Positions 53,023 to 61,820 are shown, numbered from the stretch's first letter. The stretch: 64,000 nt of DNA from Segatella copri (GCF_026015625.1 NZ_JAPDVG010000001.1:1674001-1738000); one strand, 5' to 3'. Notes: generated from the letters alone by a model not told the origin. Numbers and translations are program-made.

Positions 53023-53757
53023 ATGTATAAGCAAGAACAGATTAAGCCCTACGAGGGCACAGGAGAAAAGGGAAAGTTGGTAGAGGAGATGTTTGATAAC
53101 ATCGCCCCTACCTACGATACCCTGAACCACCGTCTCTCGTGGGATATCGATAAGGGATGGCGCAAGAAGGCAATCAGGCGTCTTGCGCCCTTCTCTCCTA
53201 AAAAAATGCTCGACATCGCTACCGGTACCGGCGATTTCGCCATCCTAGCCGCACAGATGCTACATCCCGACCAGCTGATCGGAGCAGACATCTCGGAAGG
53301 CATGATGGAGATAGGCAGACAGAAGGTAAAACAGCTGGGACTGGAAAACACCATCTCCTTTGCCAAGGAAGACTGCCTCAACCTCTCGTTCCAGGACGAG
53401 AGCTTCGACGCTGTAACCGCAGCCTTCGGTATCAGGAACTTCCAGAACCTGGATCAGGGACTGAAGGAAATGTGCCGGGTACTGAAAAAGGGCGGACATC
53501 TCTGCATCGTAGAACTCACCACGCCGGTCAGTTTCCCGATGAAGCAGCTGTTCAGCATCTACAGCAACACTGTCTTGCCGATGTATGGCAAACTCATCAG
53601 CAAAGACCAGAGCGCCTACAGTTATCTCAACAAGACCATCGAGGCATTCCCTCAGGGCGAGGTCATGATGGAGGTGTTCAAAAAGGCAGGATTCGCAAAG
53701 GCAGAGTTCAAGCGACTCACCTTCGGCATCTGCACACTCTATTTCGCAACCAAATAA
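53023..53757 (+). CDS. ubiE: Demethylmenaquinone methyltransferase
   Basis: This 244-residue SAM-dependent methyltransferase performs the last step of menaquinone synthesis (MenG/UbiE family). It shows [21 protein letters not shown], the SAM loop [28 protein letters not shown] and the C-terminal [11 protein letters not shown]. In this strictly menaquinone-type phylum the methyl acceptor is demethylmenaquinone. It lies 11 bases after purC and 12 before aroE. Confidence 0.95.
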   Translation: MYKQEQIKPYEGTGEKGKLVEEMFDNIAPTYDTLNHRLSWDIDKGWRKKAIRRLAPFSPKKMLDIATGTGDFAILAAQMLHPDQLIGADISEGMMEIGRQKVKQLGLENTISFAKEDCLNLSFQDESFDAVTAAFGIRNFQNLDQGLKEMCRVLKKGGHLCIVELTTPVSFPMKQLFSIYSNTVLPMYGKLISKDQSAYSYLNKTIEAFPQGEVMMEVFKKAGFAKAEFKRLTFGICTLYFATK

Positions 53758-53769
53758 AACAAAAATATT

Positions 53770-54516
53770 ATGGACAAGTATGGACTCATAGGTTACCCTC
53801 TGGGGCATTCGTTCTCAAAGAACTATTTCAACGAAAAGTTTGAGAACGAGGGCATCGATGCCCAATACATCAACTTCGAGATACCTTCTATCGAAAATCT
53901 TACCGAGATTCTCGACTCAAATCCTGAGCTTAAGGGTCTCAACGTCACCATTCCTTACAAGGAGAAAGTGATCAGCTATCTCGACGTGGTAAGCCCTGAG
54001 GCGAATGCTATCGGAGCCGTCAACGTGATCAAGGTAGAGCACAGAGGCGAAGATGTTTATCTGAAAGGATATAACAGCGACGTAATCGGTTTTACCAAGA
54101 GCATCGAACCTTATATCGAGCCTTATCACAAGAAGGCTCTCATCCTGGGTACAGGCGGAGCTTCAAAGGCTATCAACTTCGGTCTGAAATCGCTCGGGCT
54201 GGAAACAGCCTTCGTGAGTCGATACGAGCGTCCGGGTACTATCCAGTACGAAAAAATCACCCCTGAGGTTATCAAGGAGTATAACGTCATCGTAAACTGT
54301 ACCCCAGTGGGCATGTACCCACACGTAGACGAGTGTCCTGCGCTGCCTTACGAGGCAATGGACAGCCACACCCTGCTCTACGACCTCATCTACAATCCCG
54401 ACGAAACCCTCTTCATGAAGAAGGGCAAAGAACACGGAGCCACAGTAAAGAATGGCTTGGAAATGCTCTTGTTGCAAGCCTTTGCATCATGGGATTTCTG
54501 GCACCAGGAAAAATAA
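53770..54516 (+). CDS. aroE: Shikimate dehydrogenase
   Basis: This 248-residue NADPH-dependent enzyme reduces 3-dehydroshikimate to shikimate in aromatic amino acid synthesis. It shows IGYPLGHSFSKNYFNEKF (shikimate-binding Ser residues), NVTIPYKEKV (catalytic Lys), and the nucleotide loop LGTGGASKA. NCTPVGMYP and NGLEMLLLQA follow. The length is slightly below the E. coli enzyme, as usual in Bacteroidetes. It lies 12 bases after ubiE; its stop codon abuts the repeat that precedes purM. Confidence 0.95.
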   Translation: MDKYGLIGYPLGHSFSKNYFNEKFENEGIDAQYINFEIPSIENLTEILDSNPELKGLNVTIPYKEKVISYLDVVSPEANAIGAVNVIKVEHRGEDVYLKGYNSDVIGFTKSIEPYIEPYHKKALILGTGGASKAINFGLKSLGLETAFVSRYERPGTIQYEKITPEVIKEYNVIVNCTPVGMYPHVDECPALPYEAMDSHTLLYDLIYNPDETLFMKKGKEHGATVKNGLEMLLLQAFASWDFWHQEK

Positions 54517-54551
54517 GCATATCATAAAGTTCAAAGAACAAAATTCAAAGT
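54517..54551 (+). repeat. TTCAAAG word array ahead of purM
   Basis: GCATATCATAAAGTTCAAAG (54517-54536) is identical to 52016-52035 and is followed by AACAAAATTCAAAGT. It begins immediately after the aroE stop and ends seven bases before the purM ATG. Confidence 0.85.
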
Positions 54552-54557
54552 AAGAAT

Positions 54558-55724
54558 ATGAGTAACAATAGATATATGATGCGCGGTGTTAGCGCAGCAA
54601 AGGAAGATGTTCACAACGCTATCAAGAACATCGACAAGGGTATCTTCCCACAGGCTTTCTGCAAGATCATACCTGATATCTTGGGCGGCGACCCAGAGTA
54701 TTGTAACATTATGCATGCCGACGGTGCAGGTACCAAGTCTAGCTTGGCTTACATGTACTGGAAGGAGACGGGCGACCTCTCTGTATGGAAAGGTATCGCT
54801 CAAGATGCTATCGTGATGAATACCGACGACCTGCTCTGCGTAGGCGCCGTAGACAACATCCTCGTTAGCTCTACCATCGGCCGCAACAAGATGCTCATCC
54901 CAGGCGAGGTAATCTCAGCTATCATCAACGGTACTGACGACCTGCTCCACGAGATGCGTGAGATGGGTATCGGCATCTATCCTACCGGCGGTGAGACTGC
55001 TGACGTAGGCGACCTGGTTCGTACTATCATCGTTGACTCTACCGTTACCTGCCGCATGAAGCGCAGCGATGTCATCAATAATGCCAACATCCGTCCAGGA
55101 GATGTCATCGTAGGTCTTTCTTCTACAGGTCAGGCTACTTACGAGAAGAAGTACAACGGCGGTATGGGCAGCAACGGACTTACTTCTGCCCGCCACGATG
55201 TATTCGCCAAGTATCTCGCAGAGAACTATCCTGAGAGCTACGACCACGCCGTGCCAGACGAGTTGGTTTACAGCGGTAAGTATAAGTTGACTGATGAGGT
55301 AGAGGGTTCACCTATCAATGCCGGAGAACTGGTACTCTCTCCTACCCGTACCTACGCTCCTGTCATCAAGAAGATTCTCGATGAGCTCCGCCCAGAGGTT
55401 CACGGTATGGTTCACTGCACCGGTGGTGCCCAGACCAAGGTTCTGCACTTCGTAGACGAGAACTGTAAGGTAGTGAAGGACAACATGTTCCCAGTACCTC
55501 CACTCTTCAAGGCAATCCACGACTGCTCAGAGACCGACTGGAAGGAGATGTATCAGGTATTCAACATGGGTCACCGCATGGAGATCTACGTACGTCCTGA
55601 GGTTGCCGAGAAGGTTATCGCCATCAGCAAGAGCTTCAACATCGATGCCCAGATTGTAGGTCACATCGAAGAAGGCAAGCGCAGCCTGACCATCAAGAGC
55701 GAATTCGGAACATTCGAATACTAA
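54558..55724 (+). CDS. purM: Phosphoribosylformylglycinamidine cyclo-ligase (AIR synthase)
   Basis: This is a 388-residue ATP-dependent AIR synthase of the purine pathway. It shows GVSAAKEDVHNAI at the start, MHADGAGTKSSLA, MNTDDLLCVGA (metal-binding Asp pair) and IYPTGGETADVGDL. GDVIVGLSSTG and HCTGGAQTKV follow. It is longer than E. coli PurM (345), as is common in Bacteroidetes. It is the fourth gene of the purC-ubiE-aroE-purM series. The inverted-repeat GxxExxY cassette begins eight bases after its stop codon. Confidence 0.94.
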   Translation: MSNNRYMMRGVSAAKEDVHNAIKNIDKGIFPQAFCKIIPDILGGDPEYCNIMHADGAGTKSSLAYMYWKETGDLSVWKGIAQDAIVMNTDDLLCVGAVDNILVSSTIGRNKMLIPGEVISAIINGTDDLLHEMREMGIGIYPTGGETADVGDLVRTIIVDSTVTCRMKRSDVINNANIRPGDVIVGLSSTGQATYEKKYNGGMGSNGLTSARHDVFAKYLAENYPESYDHAVPDELVYSGKYKLTDEVEGSPINAGELVLSPTRTYAPVIKKILDELRPEVHGMVHCTGGAQTKVLHFVDENCKVVKDNMFPVPPLFKAIHDCSETDWKEMYQVFNMGHRMEIYVRPEVAEKVIAISKSFNIDAQIVGHIEEGKRSLTIKSEFGTFEY

Positions 55725-55732
55725 TTGTTTTA

Positions 55733-55763
55733 GGCACGGATTACACGGATTACACGGATTTTT
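55733..55763 (+). repeat. Left 31-bp inverted repeat of GxxExxY cassette
   Basis: GG, then CACGGATTA, CACGGATTA, CACGGATTT and TT: three 9-base units in a row. It is the exact reverse complement of 56183-56213. Confidence 0.95.
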
Positions 55764-55794
55764 ATTCTTTCATTTCTTAATTTATAGTATTGTT

Positions 55795-56196
55795 ATGCTG
55801 GAAGAAGATTTAACTAAACAGATAATTGGTGCAGCTCAAGAAGTACACAAAGTCTTAGGATTTGGTTTTCTAGAGGCTGTATATGGAAATGCTCTGTATA
55901 AAGAATTGAAATCACGTGGTTTGAAGTGTGAGTGCCAAAAACACTTAGATGTTTTTTACAAAGGTGAATGCGTTGGTCACTACATTCCCGACATGGTCGT
56001 AGAAGAGAAGGTGATCATTGAATTAAAAGCCGTTAAAGATTTGCATCCCGAACATGAATGGCAGTTAGTAAACTATCTCTCTGCCTGCCAGGCAGAAGTA
56101 GGATTGCTCATCAATTTCGGCCTATCCTTACAAGTAAAAAGAAAGATATTTACAAACGAGCGCAAGGGAACACAACACAAGGAAAAATCCGTGTAA
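55795..56196 (+). CDS. GxxExxY protein (PD-(D/E)xK-like nuclease fold)
   Basis: This is a 133-residue soluble protein of the GxxExxY family. The naming motif is GFLEAVY (Glu27, Tyr30). The putative nuclease residues are Asp66 (IPDMVV) and Glu76-x-Lys78 (IELKAV), the arrangement of PD-(D/E)xK enzymes. Family function is unknown to me. The gene lies between perfect 31-bp inverted repeats, and its last codons and stop are inside the right repeat. Its codon choice is visibly more AT-rich than that of purM and prfA around it, a sign of later arrival. No transposase is present, so the repeats would have to be mobilised by something else. Confidence 0.88.
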   Translation: MLEEDLTKQIIGAAQEVHKVLGFGFLEAVYGNALYKELKSRGLKCECQKHLDVFYKGECVGHYIPDMVVEEKVIIELKAVKDLHPEHEWQLVNYLSACQAEVGLLINFGLSLQVKRKIFTNERKGTQHKEKSV

Positions 56197-56213
56197 TCCG
56201 TGTAATCCGTGCC
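56183..56213 (+). repeat. Right 31-bp inverted repeat of GxxExxY cassette
   Basis: AAAAA, then TCCGTGTAA, TCCGTGTAA and TCCGTGCC: a perfect mirror of 55733-55763. It contains the stop codon of the GxxExxY gene and ends 13 bases before the prfA ATG. Confidence 0.95.
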
Positions 56214-56226
56214 AAAAAATAATTCG

Positions 56227-57336
56227 ATGGATAATAACAACATATTACAGAAGCTAGAAGGCTTAGAGAGCCGATACGAGGAAGTAAGCACCCTCATTAC
56301 CGACCCAGATGTCATCGCCGACCAGCCACGCTACGTGAAGCTCACCAAGGAATGGAAAGACCTGGGTGACATCATGGACGCACGCAAGCGATACATCAAC
56401 TGTCTGAATAGCATCAAGGAGGCAAAGGACATCCTTGCCAACGAGAGCGATCCGGAAATGAAGGAGATGGCTCGCGAAGAACTCAACGAGAACGAGGCGC
56501 TGCAGCCTAAACTCGAAGAAGAAATCAAGATTGCGCTGGTACCTAAGGACCCGGAAGACGCCAAGAACGTACAGATGGAAATCCGAGGCGGTGCCGGAGG
56601 CGACGAGGCTGCCCTCTTTGCAGGCGACCTATTTAATATGTATAAGAAATACTGCGAATCGAAGGGATGGACCGTCAGCGTGACTTCTGTTTCTGAAGGC
56701 GCAGTAGGTGGATACAAGGAAATCGACTTTGCTGTAAGCGGTACTGACGTTTACGGTACATTGAAGTATGAATCAGGTGTTCACCGTGTTCAGCGTGTGC
56801 CTGCTACTGAAACACAGGGCCGTATGCACACCTCAGCTGCTACCGTGGCTGTATTGCCAGAGGCAGACAAGTTTGAGGTGAACATCAACGAAGGTGACAT
56901 CAAGTGGGATACCTTCCGAAGTTCAGGTGCCGGTGGTCAGAACGTGAACAAGGTGGAGTCTGGTGTACGTCTCCGCTACCCTTGGAAAAACCCTAACACA
57001 GGCGAGGTAGAGGAAATCCTCATCGAGTGTACCGAAACCCGTGACCAGCCAAAGAACAAGGAGCGTGCTTTGAGCCGCCTCTATACATTCATCCACGACC
57101 GTGAGCACCAGAAGTATGTTGACGATATCGCCAGCCGCCGCAAGAGCCTCGTTTCTACCGGCGACCGCAGTGCGAAGATCCGTACCTACAACTTCCCTCA
57201 GGGCCGTGTTACCGACCACCGTATCGGTTACACCACTCACGATCTCAACGGTTTCCTGGCAGGTGATATTCAGGACATGATTGATGCCCTGACCGTAGCT
57301 GAGAACGCAGAGAAACTGAAAGAAACAGAATTGTAA
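56227..57336 (+). CDS. prfA: Peptide chain release factor 1
   Basis: This is a 369-residue class I release factor that reads UAA and UAG. The GGQ motif is in [11 protein letters not shown]. The conserved [13 protein letters not shown] segment and [16 protein letters not shown] are present, as is [14 protein letters not shown]. The length is normal for RF1. A GTG at 56209 is in frame but lies inside the inverted repeat, so the ATG at 56227 is used. The gene probably belonged to the purM series before the cassette inserted between them. Confidence 0.96.
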   Translation: MDNNNILQKLEGLESRYEEVSTLITDPDVIADQPRYVKLTKEWKDLGDIMDARKRYINCLNSIKEAKDILANESDPEMKEMAREELNENEALQPKLEEEIKIALVPKDPEDAKNVQMEIRGGAGGDEAALFAGDLFNMYKKYCESKGWTVSVTSVSEGAVGGYKEIDFAVSGTDVYGTLKYESGVHRVQRVPATETQGRMHTSAATVAVLPEADKFEVNINEGDIKWDTFRSSGAGGQNVNKVESGVRLRYPWKNPNTGEVEEILIECTETRDQPKNKERALSRLYTFIHDREHQKYVDDIASRRKSLVSTGDRSAKIRTYNFPQGRVTDHRIGYTTHDLNGFLAGDIQDMIDALTVAENAEKLKETEL

Positions 57337-57338
57337 AA

Positions 57339-57375
57339 CCCCGATTCATCGTTCCGTACTTCGGGGCGATGAATC
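57339..57375 (+). promoter_or_regulatory. Mutually exclusive stems in the prfA-pyrF spacer
   Basis: CCCCG (57339-57343) can pair with CGGGG (57362-57366), and GATTCATCG (57343-57351) with CGATGAATC (57367-57375). The two stems interleave, so only one can form at a time. They lie 17 bases before the pyrF start. A regulatory role is only a possibility. Confidence 0.45.
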
Positions 57376-57391
57376 ATCATATCAATCCATT

Positions 57392-58234
57392 ATGAACAGA
57401 AAAGAACTCGTAGAGCAGATTTTCGCCAAGAAGAGTTTCTTGTGCGTAGGTCTTGACACAGATATCAACAAGTTGCCTAAGTGCATCACCGAGAGTGAAG
57501 ACATCCAGGGCGCAGAAGCCGAAATGATATTCAGATTCAACAAGGCTATCATCGACGCAACAGCCCCATACTGTGTGGCTTACAAGCCAAACCTGGCTTT
57601 TTATGAGAGCCGCGGCATCGATGGCATGATTGCCTTCGAAAACACCATCAAGTATCTCCACAGCCACTATCCAAACCACTTCATCATCGCAGATGCCAAG
57701 CGCGGCGATATCGGCAACACCAGCAAGATGTATGCCCAGACATTCTTCGAGGAGTACAATATCGACTCTGTAACCGTAGCACCTTATATGGGTGAGGATT
57801 CAGTCAAGCCATTCCTCGAGTATGACGGCAAGTGGGTTATCCTCCTGGCACTGACCAGCAACAAGGGTAGCCACGACTTCCAGCTCACCGAGGATAAGGA
57901 GGGCGAGCGCCTCTTCGAGAAGGTTCTCAAGAAGAGCCAGGAATGGGGCAACGATGAGAACATGATGTATGTAGTAGGCGCTACACAGGGCAAGATGTTC
58001 GAAGACATCCGCAAGGTGGCTCCTAACCACTTCCTGCTCGTACCGGGCGTAGGTGCACAGGGCGGCAGCCTGCAGGAGGTTTGCAAGTATGGCATCATCA
58101 AGGACTGCGGCTTGCTCGTCAACTCTTCCCGTGGCATCATCTATGCCAGCAACGGCGATGACTTTGCAGAGGTAGCAGGTCAGAAAGCTAAGGAGTTGCA
58201 GGCTGAAATGGCAGCAGAACTTGCTAAGTTATAA
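57392..58234 (+). CDS. pyrF: Orotidine 5'-phosphate decarboxylase, type 2
   Basis: This is a 280-residue enzyme making UMP from OMP, the last step of pyrimidine synthesis. The long (type 2) form is shown by [27 protein letters not shown] (catalytic Lys-Asp set) and [32 protein letters not shown] and VPGVGAQGG follow. It lies 55 bases after prfA, separated by the alternative-stem sequence, and is followed by a 13-bp palindrome. Confidence 0.96.
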   Translation: MNRKELVEQIFAKKSFLCVGLDTDINKLPKCITESEDIQGAEAEMIFRFNKAIIDATAPYCVAYKPNLAFYESRGIDGMIAFENTIKYLHSHYPNHFIIADAKRGDIGNTSKMYAQTFFEEYNIDSVTVAPYMGEDSVKPFLEYDGKWVILLALTSNKGSHDFQLTEDKEGERLFEKVLKKSQEWGNDENMMYVVGATQGKMFEDIRKVAPNHFLLVPGVGAQGGSLQEVCKYGIIKDCGLLVNSSRGIIYASNGDDFAEVAGQKAKELQAEMAAELAKL

Positions 58235-58242
58235 AAACTCAA

Positions 58243-58284
58243 TTTAGGCGCAAAGTATCTTGAAAAAGAGGCTTTGCGCCTAAA
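58243..58284. repeat. Perfect 13-bp palindrome after pyrF
   Basis: TTTAGGCGCAAAG (58243-58255) and CTTTGCGCCTAAA (58272-58284). A-runs rather than T-runs follow it on the plus strand, so it is oriented poorly as a plus-strand terminator but may still end or protect the pyrF transcript. Confidence 0.8.
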
Positions 58285-58353
58285 AAATACCCTTTTATGG
58301 GGCGAAAAAGCAAAATATTACAAAATAAAGTCGAGAATCTAAATCTTTTTTGC

Positions 58354-58361
58354 TATTTTTG
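58354..58361 (+). promoter_or_regulatory. -7 element for lpxD operon
   Basis: TATTTTTG lies about 75 bases before the lpxD start; the TTTG half is not clear. Confidence 0.5.
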
Positions 58362-58436
58362 CAAACAAATTGCGGTTACCTAAAGGTAATGATGCCTTGG
58401 GAACCTAAATAAAACAAACTAGAAGTCAGATAAATT

Positions 58437-59468
58437 ATGGAATTTACCGCTCAACAAATAGCCCAGTTCGTTCAGGGCCGTGTGGAAGGTGATGAGAACG
58501 CAACAGTCAACACCTTCGCAAAAATCGAAGAAGGTAAGGAAGGCGCTATCTCGTTCCTTTCTAACCCTAAATACACTCATTATGTTTACGAAACCAAGTC
58601 AAGCATCGTACTCATTGATGAGAACGTAGAATTGGAACACCCTGTCAGCACAACCCTCATCCGTGTGAAGAATGCATACGAGTGTGTGGCTAAGCTCCTG
58701 CAGATGTACGAATCTATGAAGCCTAAGAAGACCGGCATCGATCCGCTGGCTTTCGTATCTCCAAAGGCTAAGGTGGCTGAAGGCGTATATGTAGGTGCTT
58801 TCGCATATATCAGCGATGGTGCAGAGGTAGGCGAAGGTAGCCAGATTTATCCTCATGCCTACATCGGAGAGGGTGTGAAGATTGGTAAGAATGCACTCAT
58901 CTATCCGAACGTTACCGTATATCACGGCTGTAAATTAGGCAACAACGTTACGCTTCATGCCGGTTGTGTAATCGGTGCCGACGGATTCGGATTCGCTCCA
59001 GGTCCTGAAGGTTACGACAAGATTCCTCAGATTGGTATCGTTACCATCGAAGACGATGTAGAGATTGGTGCCAACACTTGTGTAGACCGTTCTACAATGG
59101 GTTCTACCTACGTACGCAAGGGCGTGAAACTCGACAACCTCGTACAGATTGCCCACAATACCGACATCGGCGCCAACACAGTGATGTCTTCTCAGGTAGG
59201 TGTAGCAGGCAGTACGAAGGTAGGCGAATGGTGTATGTTTGGCGGACAGGTGGGTATTGCCGGCCACATCACTATCGGCGACAAGGTGTTCCTCGGTGCC
59301 CAGAGCGGTGTTCCGGGCAGCCTCAAGAGCGGCCAGCAGCTCATCGGAACTCCTCCTATGGAGCAGCGCGCTTACTTCAAGTCTCAGGCTATCTTCCGTC
59401 GTTTGCCTGACATGTACAAGGAACTCAACGACCTGAAGAAGCAGATTGAAGAATTAAAGAAAAAGTAA
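58437..59468 (+). CDS. lpxD: UDP-3-O-acylglucosamine N-acyltransferase
   Basis: This is a 343-residue acyltransferase adding the N-linked acyl chain in lipid A synthesis. An N-terminal uridine-binding domain (to about residue 100) is followed by many hexapeptide repeats forming a left-handed beta-helix ([21 protein letters not shown]). The segment [12 protein letters not shown] contains the catalytic His, and a C-terminal coiled helix ([15 protein letters not shown]) ends it. It is the first gene of the lpxD-lpxC/fabZ-lpxA-miaA series. A word array separates it from lpxC/fabZ. Confidence 0.96.
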   Translation: MEFTAQQIAQFVQGRVEGDENATVNTFAKIEEGKEGAISFLSNPKYTHYVYETKSSIVLIDENVELEHPVSTTLIRVKNAYECVAKLLQMYESMKPKKTGIDPLAFVSPKAKVAEGVYVGAFAYISDGAEVGEGSQIYPHAYIGEGVKIGKNALIYPNVTVYHGCKLGNNVTLHAGCVIGADGFGFAPGPEGYDKIPQIGIVTIEDDVEIGANTCVDRSTMGSTYVRKGVKLDNLVQIAHNTDIGANTVMSSQVGVAGSTKVGEWCMFGGQVGIAGHITIGDKVFLGAQSGVPGSLKSGQQLIGTPPMEQRAYFKSQAIFRRLPDMYKELNDLKKQIEELKKK

Positions 59469-59476
59469 TTTTTTTC

Positions 59477-59549
59477 AATGTTAAATGTAAAGTGTTAAAT
59501 GAGCGAATGCCCCAACAAGTTAACACTTAACATTTAACACCTAACATTA
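59477..59549. repeat. Inverted TTAAATG/TTAACA word array
   Basis: AATGTTAAATGTAAAGTG-type words (59477-59501) are mirrored by TTAACACTTAACATTTAACA-type words (59520-59549) across a GC-richer loop. It fills the lpxD-lpxC spacer. Confidence 0.8.
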
Positions 59550-59561
59550 AAATAAATCGTT

Positions 59562-60944
59562 ATGTCAAAACAGAAGACACTGAAAGGTAGTTTCTCTCTT
59601 TGCGGAAAGGGTTTGCATACAGGCTTGAGCCTCACCGTAACATTCAATCCAGCACCAGAGAACACCGGTTATAAAATACAGCGCATCGACCTCGAAGGCG
59701 AGCCTGTTATCCAGGCTGTAGCTGAGAACGTTGTTGAAACACAGCGCGGTACCGTACTCGGTAAGGGCGATATCCGCGTTTCTACCATCGAGCATGGTAT
59801 GTCAGCACTCTATGCCCTCGGCATCGACAACTGTCTCATCCAGGTAAATGGTCCTGAGTTCCCTATCCTCGACGGTTCTGCTGCTCCTTATGTAGAGAAG
59901 ATTCAGAGCGTAGGCATCCAGGAACAGAATGCAGAGAAAGATTACTACATCATCCGCCATAAGATTGAGGTGAAAGATAATAACGGGTCTGTTATCACCA
60001 TTCTTCCAGACGAGGACTTCAGCATCACAGCCATGTGTTCTTTCGAGAGTAAATTCATCAACAGCCAGTTTGCTACCCTCGAAAAGATGGAGACATACGC
60101 AGAGGAGATTGCTTCTGCCCGTACCTTCGTTTTCGTACGCGATATCATGCCTCTGCTCCAGGCTAACCTCATCAAGGGTGGTGACCTGGACAATGCCATC
60201 GTTATTTACGAGCGCCAGGTAGAACAGGCTCAGCTCGACCAGCTCGCCGACCATCTCAAGGTGCCTCACATGGATGCCAACAAGTTGGGTTACATCCAGC
60301 ACCGTCCATTGCAGTGGGAGAACGAATGTACACGTCATAAACTGCTCGATATCATCGGCGATATGGCACTCATCGGCAAGCCTATCAAGGGCCGCATCAT
60401 CGCTACGCGTCCAGGCCATACCGTAAACAACAAGTTCGCCCGCCTCATGCGCAAGGAGATTCGCAAGCACGAGATTCAGGCTCCTATCTACGATCCTAAC
60501 GAGGAGCCAATCATGGATAATATCCGCATCCGTCAGCTCCTGCCTCACCGCTACCCTATGCAGCTGGTCGATAAGGTCATCGCTATGGGGCCTAGCAGCA
60601 TCGTGGGCGTAAAGAATGTAACCAGCAACGAGCCTTTCTTCACCGGTCACTTCCCTGAGGAACCGGTTATGCCGGGTGTTCTCCAGGTAGAGGCTATGGC
60701 ACAGTGTGGCGGTCTGCTCGTCCTCAACCAGTTGGAGGAGCCTGAGCGCTGGAGTACTTACTTCATGAAGCTCGATGATGTGAAGTTCCGCAAGAAGGTG
60801 GTTCCGGGCGATACCCTCCTCTTCCGTGTAGAACTCCTCGCACCTGTACGTCATGGTATCAGCTCTATGAAGGGCTATATGTTCGTAGGCGACCAGGTGG
60901 TGGCAGAGGCTACTTTCACTGCACAGATTGTTAAGAACAAGTAA
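59562..60944 (+). CDS. lpxC/fabZ: Bifunctional LpxC deacetylase / FabZ dehydratase
   Basis: This 460-residue fusion is typical of Bacteroidetes. Residues 1-300 are LpxC, the zinc deacetylase committing UDP-acyl-GlcNAc to lipid A: STIEHGMSALYALGIDNC, RHKLLDIIGDMALIG (the HKxxDxxGD zinc motif) and RPGHTVNN. Residues from about 320 are FabZ, the (3R)-hydroxyacyl-ACP dehydratase: LLPHRYPMQLVDKV and the active-site GHFPEEPVMPGVLQVEAMAQ. The pairing couples supply of hydroxyacyl chains to lipid A formation. It lies 15 bases upstream of lpxA. Confidence 0.97.
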   Translation: MSKQKTLKGSFSLCGKGLHTGLSLTVTFNPAPENTGYKIQRIDLEGEPVIQAVAENVVETQRGTVLGKGDIRVSTIEHGMSALYALGIDNCLIQVNGPEFPILDGSAAPYVEKIQSVGIQEQNAEKDYYIIRHKIEVKDNNGSVITILPDEDFSITAMCSFESKFINSQFATLEKMETYAEEIASARTFVFVRDIMPLLQANLIKGGDLDNAIVIYERQVEQAQLDQLADHLKVPHMDANKLGYIQHRPLQWENECTRHKLLDIIGDMALIGKPIKGRIIATRPGHTVNNKFARLMRKEIRKHEIQAPIYDPNEEPIMDNIRIRQLLPHRYPMQLVDKVIAMGPSSIVGVKNVTSNEPFFTGHFPEEPVMPGVLQVEAMAQCGGLLVLNQLEEPERWSTYFMKLDDVKFRKKVVPGDTLLFRVELLAPVRHGISSMKGYMFVGDQVVAEATFTAQIVKNK

Positions 60945-60959
60945 TAATAAAATAGAAAT

Positions 60960-61730
60960 ATGAATCAGATTAGTCCATTAGCGTTTGTTCATCCAGAGGC
61001 AAAACTCGGTGACAACAACATTATCGGTCCTTTCTGCTATATCGACAAGGACACCGTTTTGGGCGATAACAACGTATTGCAGAACAGCGTTACCATCCAC
61101 GTGGGCGCTCGCATCGGCAACAATAATGAATTTTTCCCAGGCGCCAGCATCTCTACCAAGCCTCAGGACTTGAAGTTCAAGGGCGAGCAGACAACCTGCG
61201 AGGTGGGCGATAACAACAGCATCCGTGAGAACGTTACTATCTCTCGTGGTACAGCCTCTAAGGGCAAGACCGTAGTAGGCAGCAACAACCTCCTGATGGA
61301 GACTGTTCACGTGGCTCACGACTGCGTGCTCGGCAGCGGCTTGATTATCGGCAACTCTACCAAGTTTGCCGGTGAGGTGGTAGTAGATGACAACGCCATC
61401 GTCAGCGCCAACGTTCTCGTTCACCAGTTCTGCCATATCGCAGGCTACGTGATGATCCAGGGTGGTTGCCGTTTCTCTCAGGATATTCCTCCTTATATCA
61501 TTGCCGGCAAGGAGCCAACCCGCTACTGCAGCATCAACCTCATCGGTCTGCGCCGTCGCGGTTTCAGCAATGAGACCATCCAGAACATCCACGAGGCTTA
61601 CCGCCTGCTCTACAGCAAGGGTATATTGAAGGAAGGTATTGAGGAAATCAAGAAGAATCTTGAGGTTACCAAGGAGATTCAGTATATTATCGACTTCGTT
61701 GAGAGTTCTCAGCGAGGCATTATCCGATAA
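60960..61730 (+). CDS. lpxA: UDP-N-acetylglucosamine acyltransferase
   Basis: This 256-residue enzyme performs the first step of lipid A synthesis. Hexapeptide repeats begin at once (ISPLAFVHPEAKLGDNNIIG). HVAHDCVLGSG contains the catalytic His, and the C-terminal helical part starts NLIGLRRRGFSNETIQNIHE. The length equals the E. coli enzyme within a few residues. It is 15 bases after lpxC/fabZ and is followed by an A-rich word and a terminator. Confidence 0.97.
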   Translation: MNQISPLAFVHPEAKLGDNNIIGPFCYIDKDTVLGDNNVLQNSVTIHVGARIGNNNEFFPGASISTKPQDLKFKGEQTTCEVGDNNSIRENVTISRGTASKGKTVVGSNNLLMETVHVAHDCVLGSGLIIGNSTKFAGEVVVDDNAIVSANVLVHQFCHIAGYVMIQGGCRFSQDIPPYIIAGKEPTRYCSINLIGLRRRGFSNETIQNIHEAYRLLYSKGILKEGIEEIKKNLEVTKEIQYIIDFVESSQRGIIR

Positions 61731-61752
61731 AAGTAAAAGGGTAAAAAAGTAA
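61730..61752 (+). repeat. Dispersed A-rich word, copy 2
   Basis: The same AAGTAAAAGGGTAAAAAAGT sequence as at 3297-3319, again directly at a stop codon and followed by a terminator hairpin. Confidence 0.75.
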
Positions 61753-61756
61753 AAAG

Positions 61757-61799
61757 AGCATCCTTGCATAGGTTTATGAAACGAGCAAGGATGCTTTTT
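61757..61799 (+). terminator. Terminator of the lpx operon
   Basis: AGCATCCTTGC (61757-61767) pairs with GCAAGGATGCT (61785-61795), then TTTTC. Confidence 0.88.
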
Positions 61800-61820
61800 C
61801 TTGAATATAAAGAATGATAT

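Noticed and set aside
55733-56213. CRISPR-like array in the CACGGATTA repeats
   Set aside because: The 9-base units are directly adjacent without spacers and are mirrored on the far side of a gene; no cas gene is near.
57339-57375. H-type pseudoknot (preQ1-like) before pyrF
   Set aside because: The strand order fits a pseudoknot, but both connecting loops would have zero length across 5- and 8-bp stems, which is sterically unreasonable. Mutually exclusive hairpins are the better reading.
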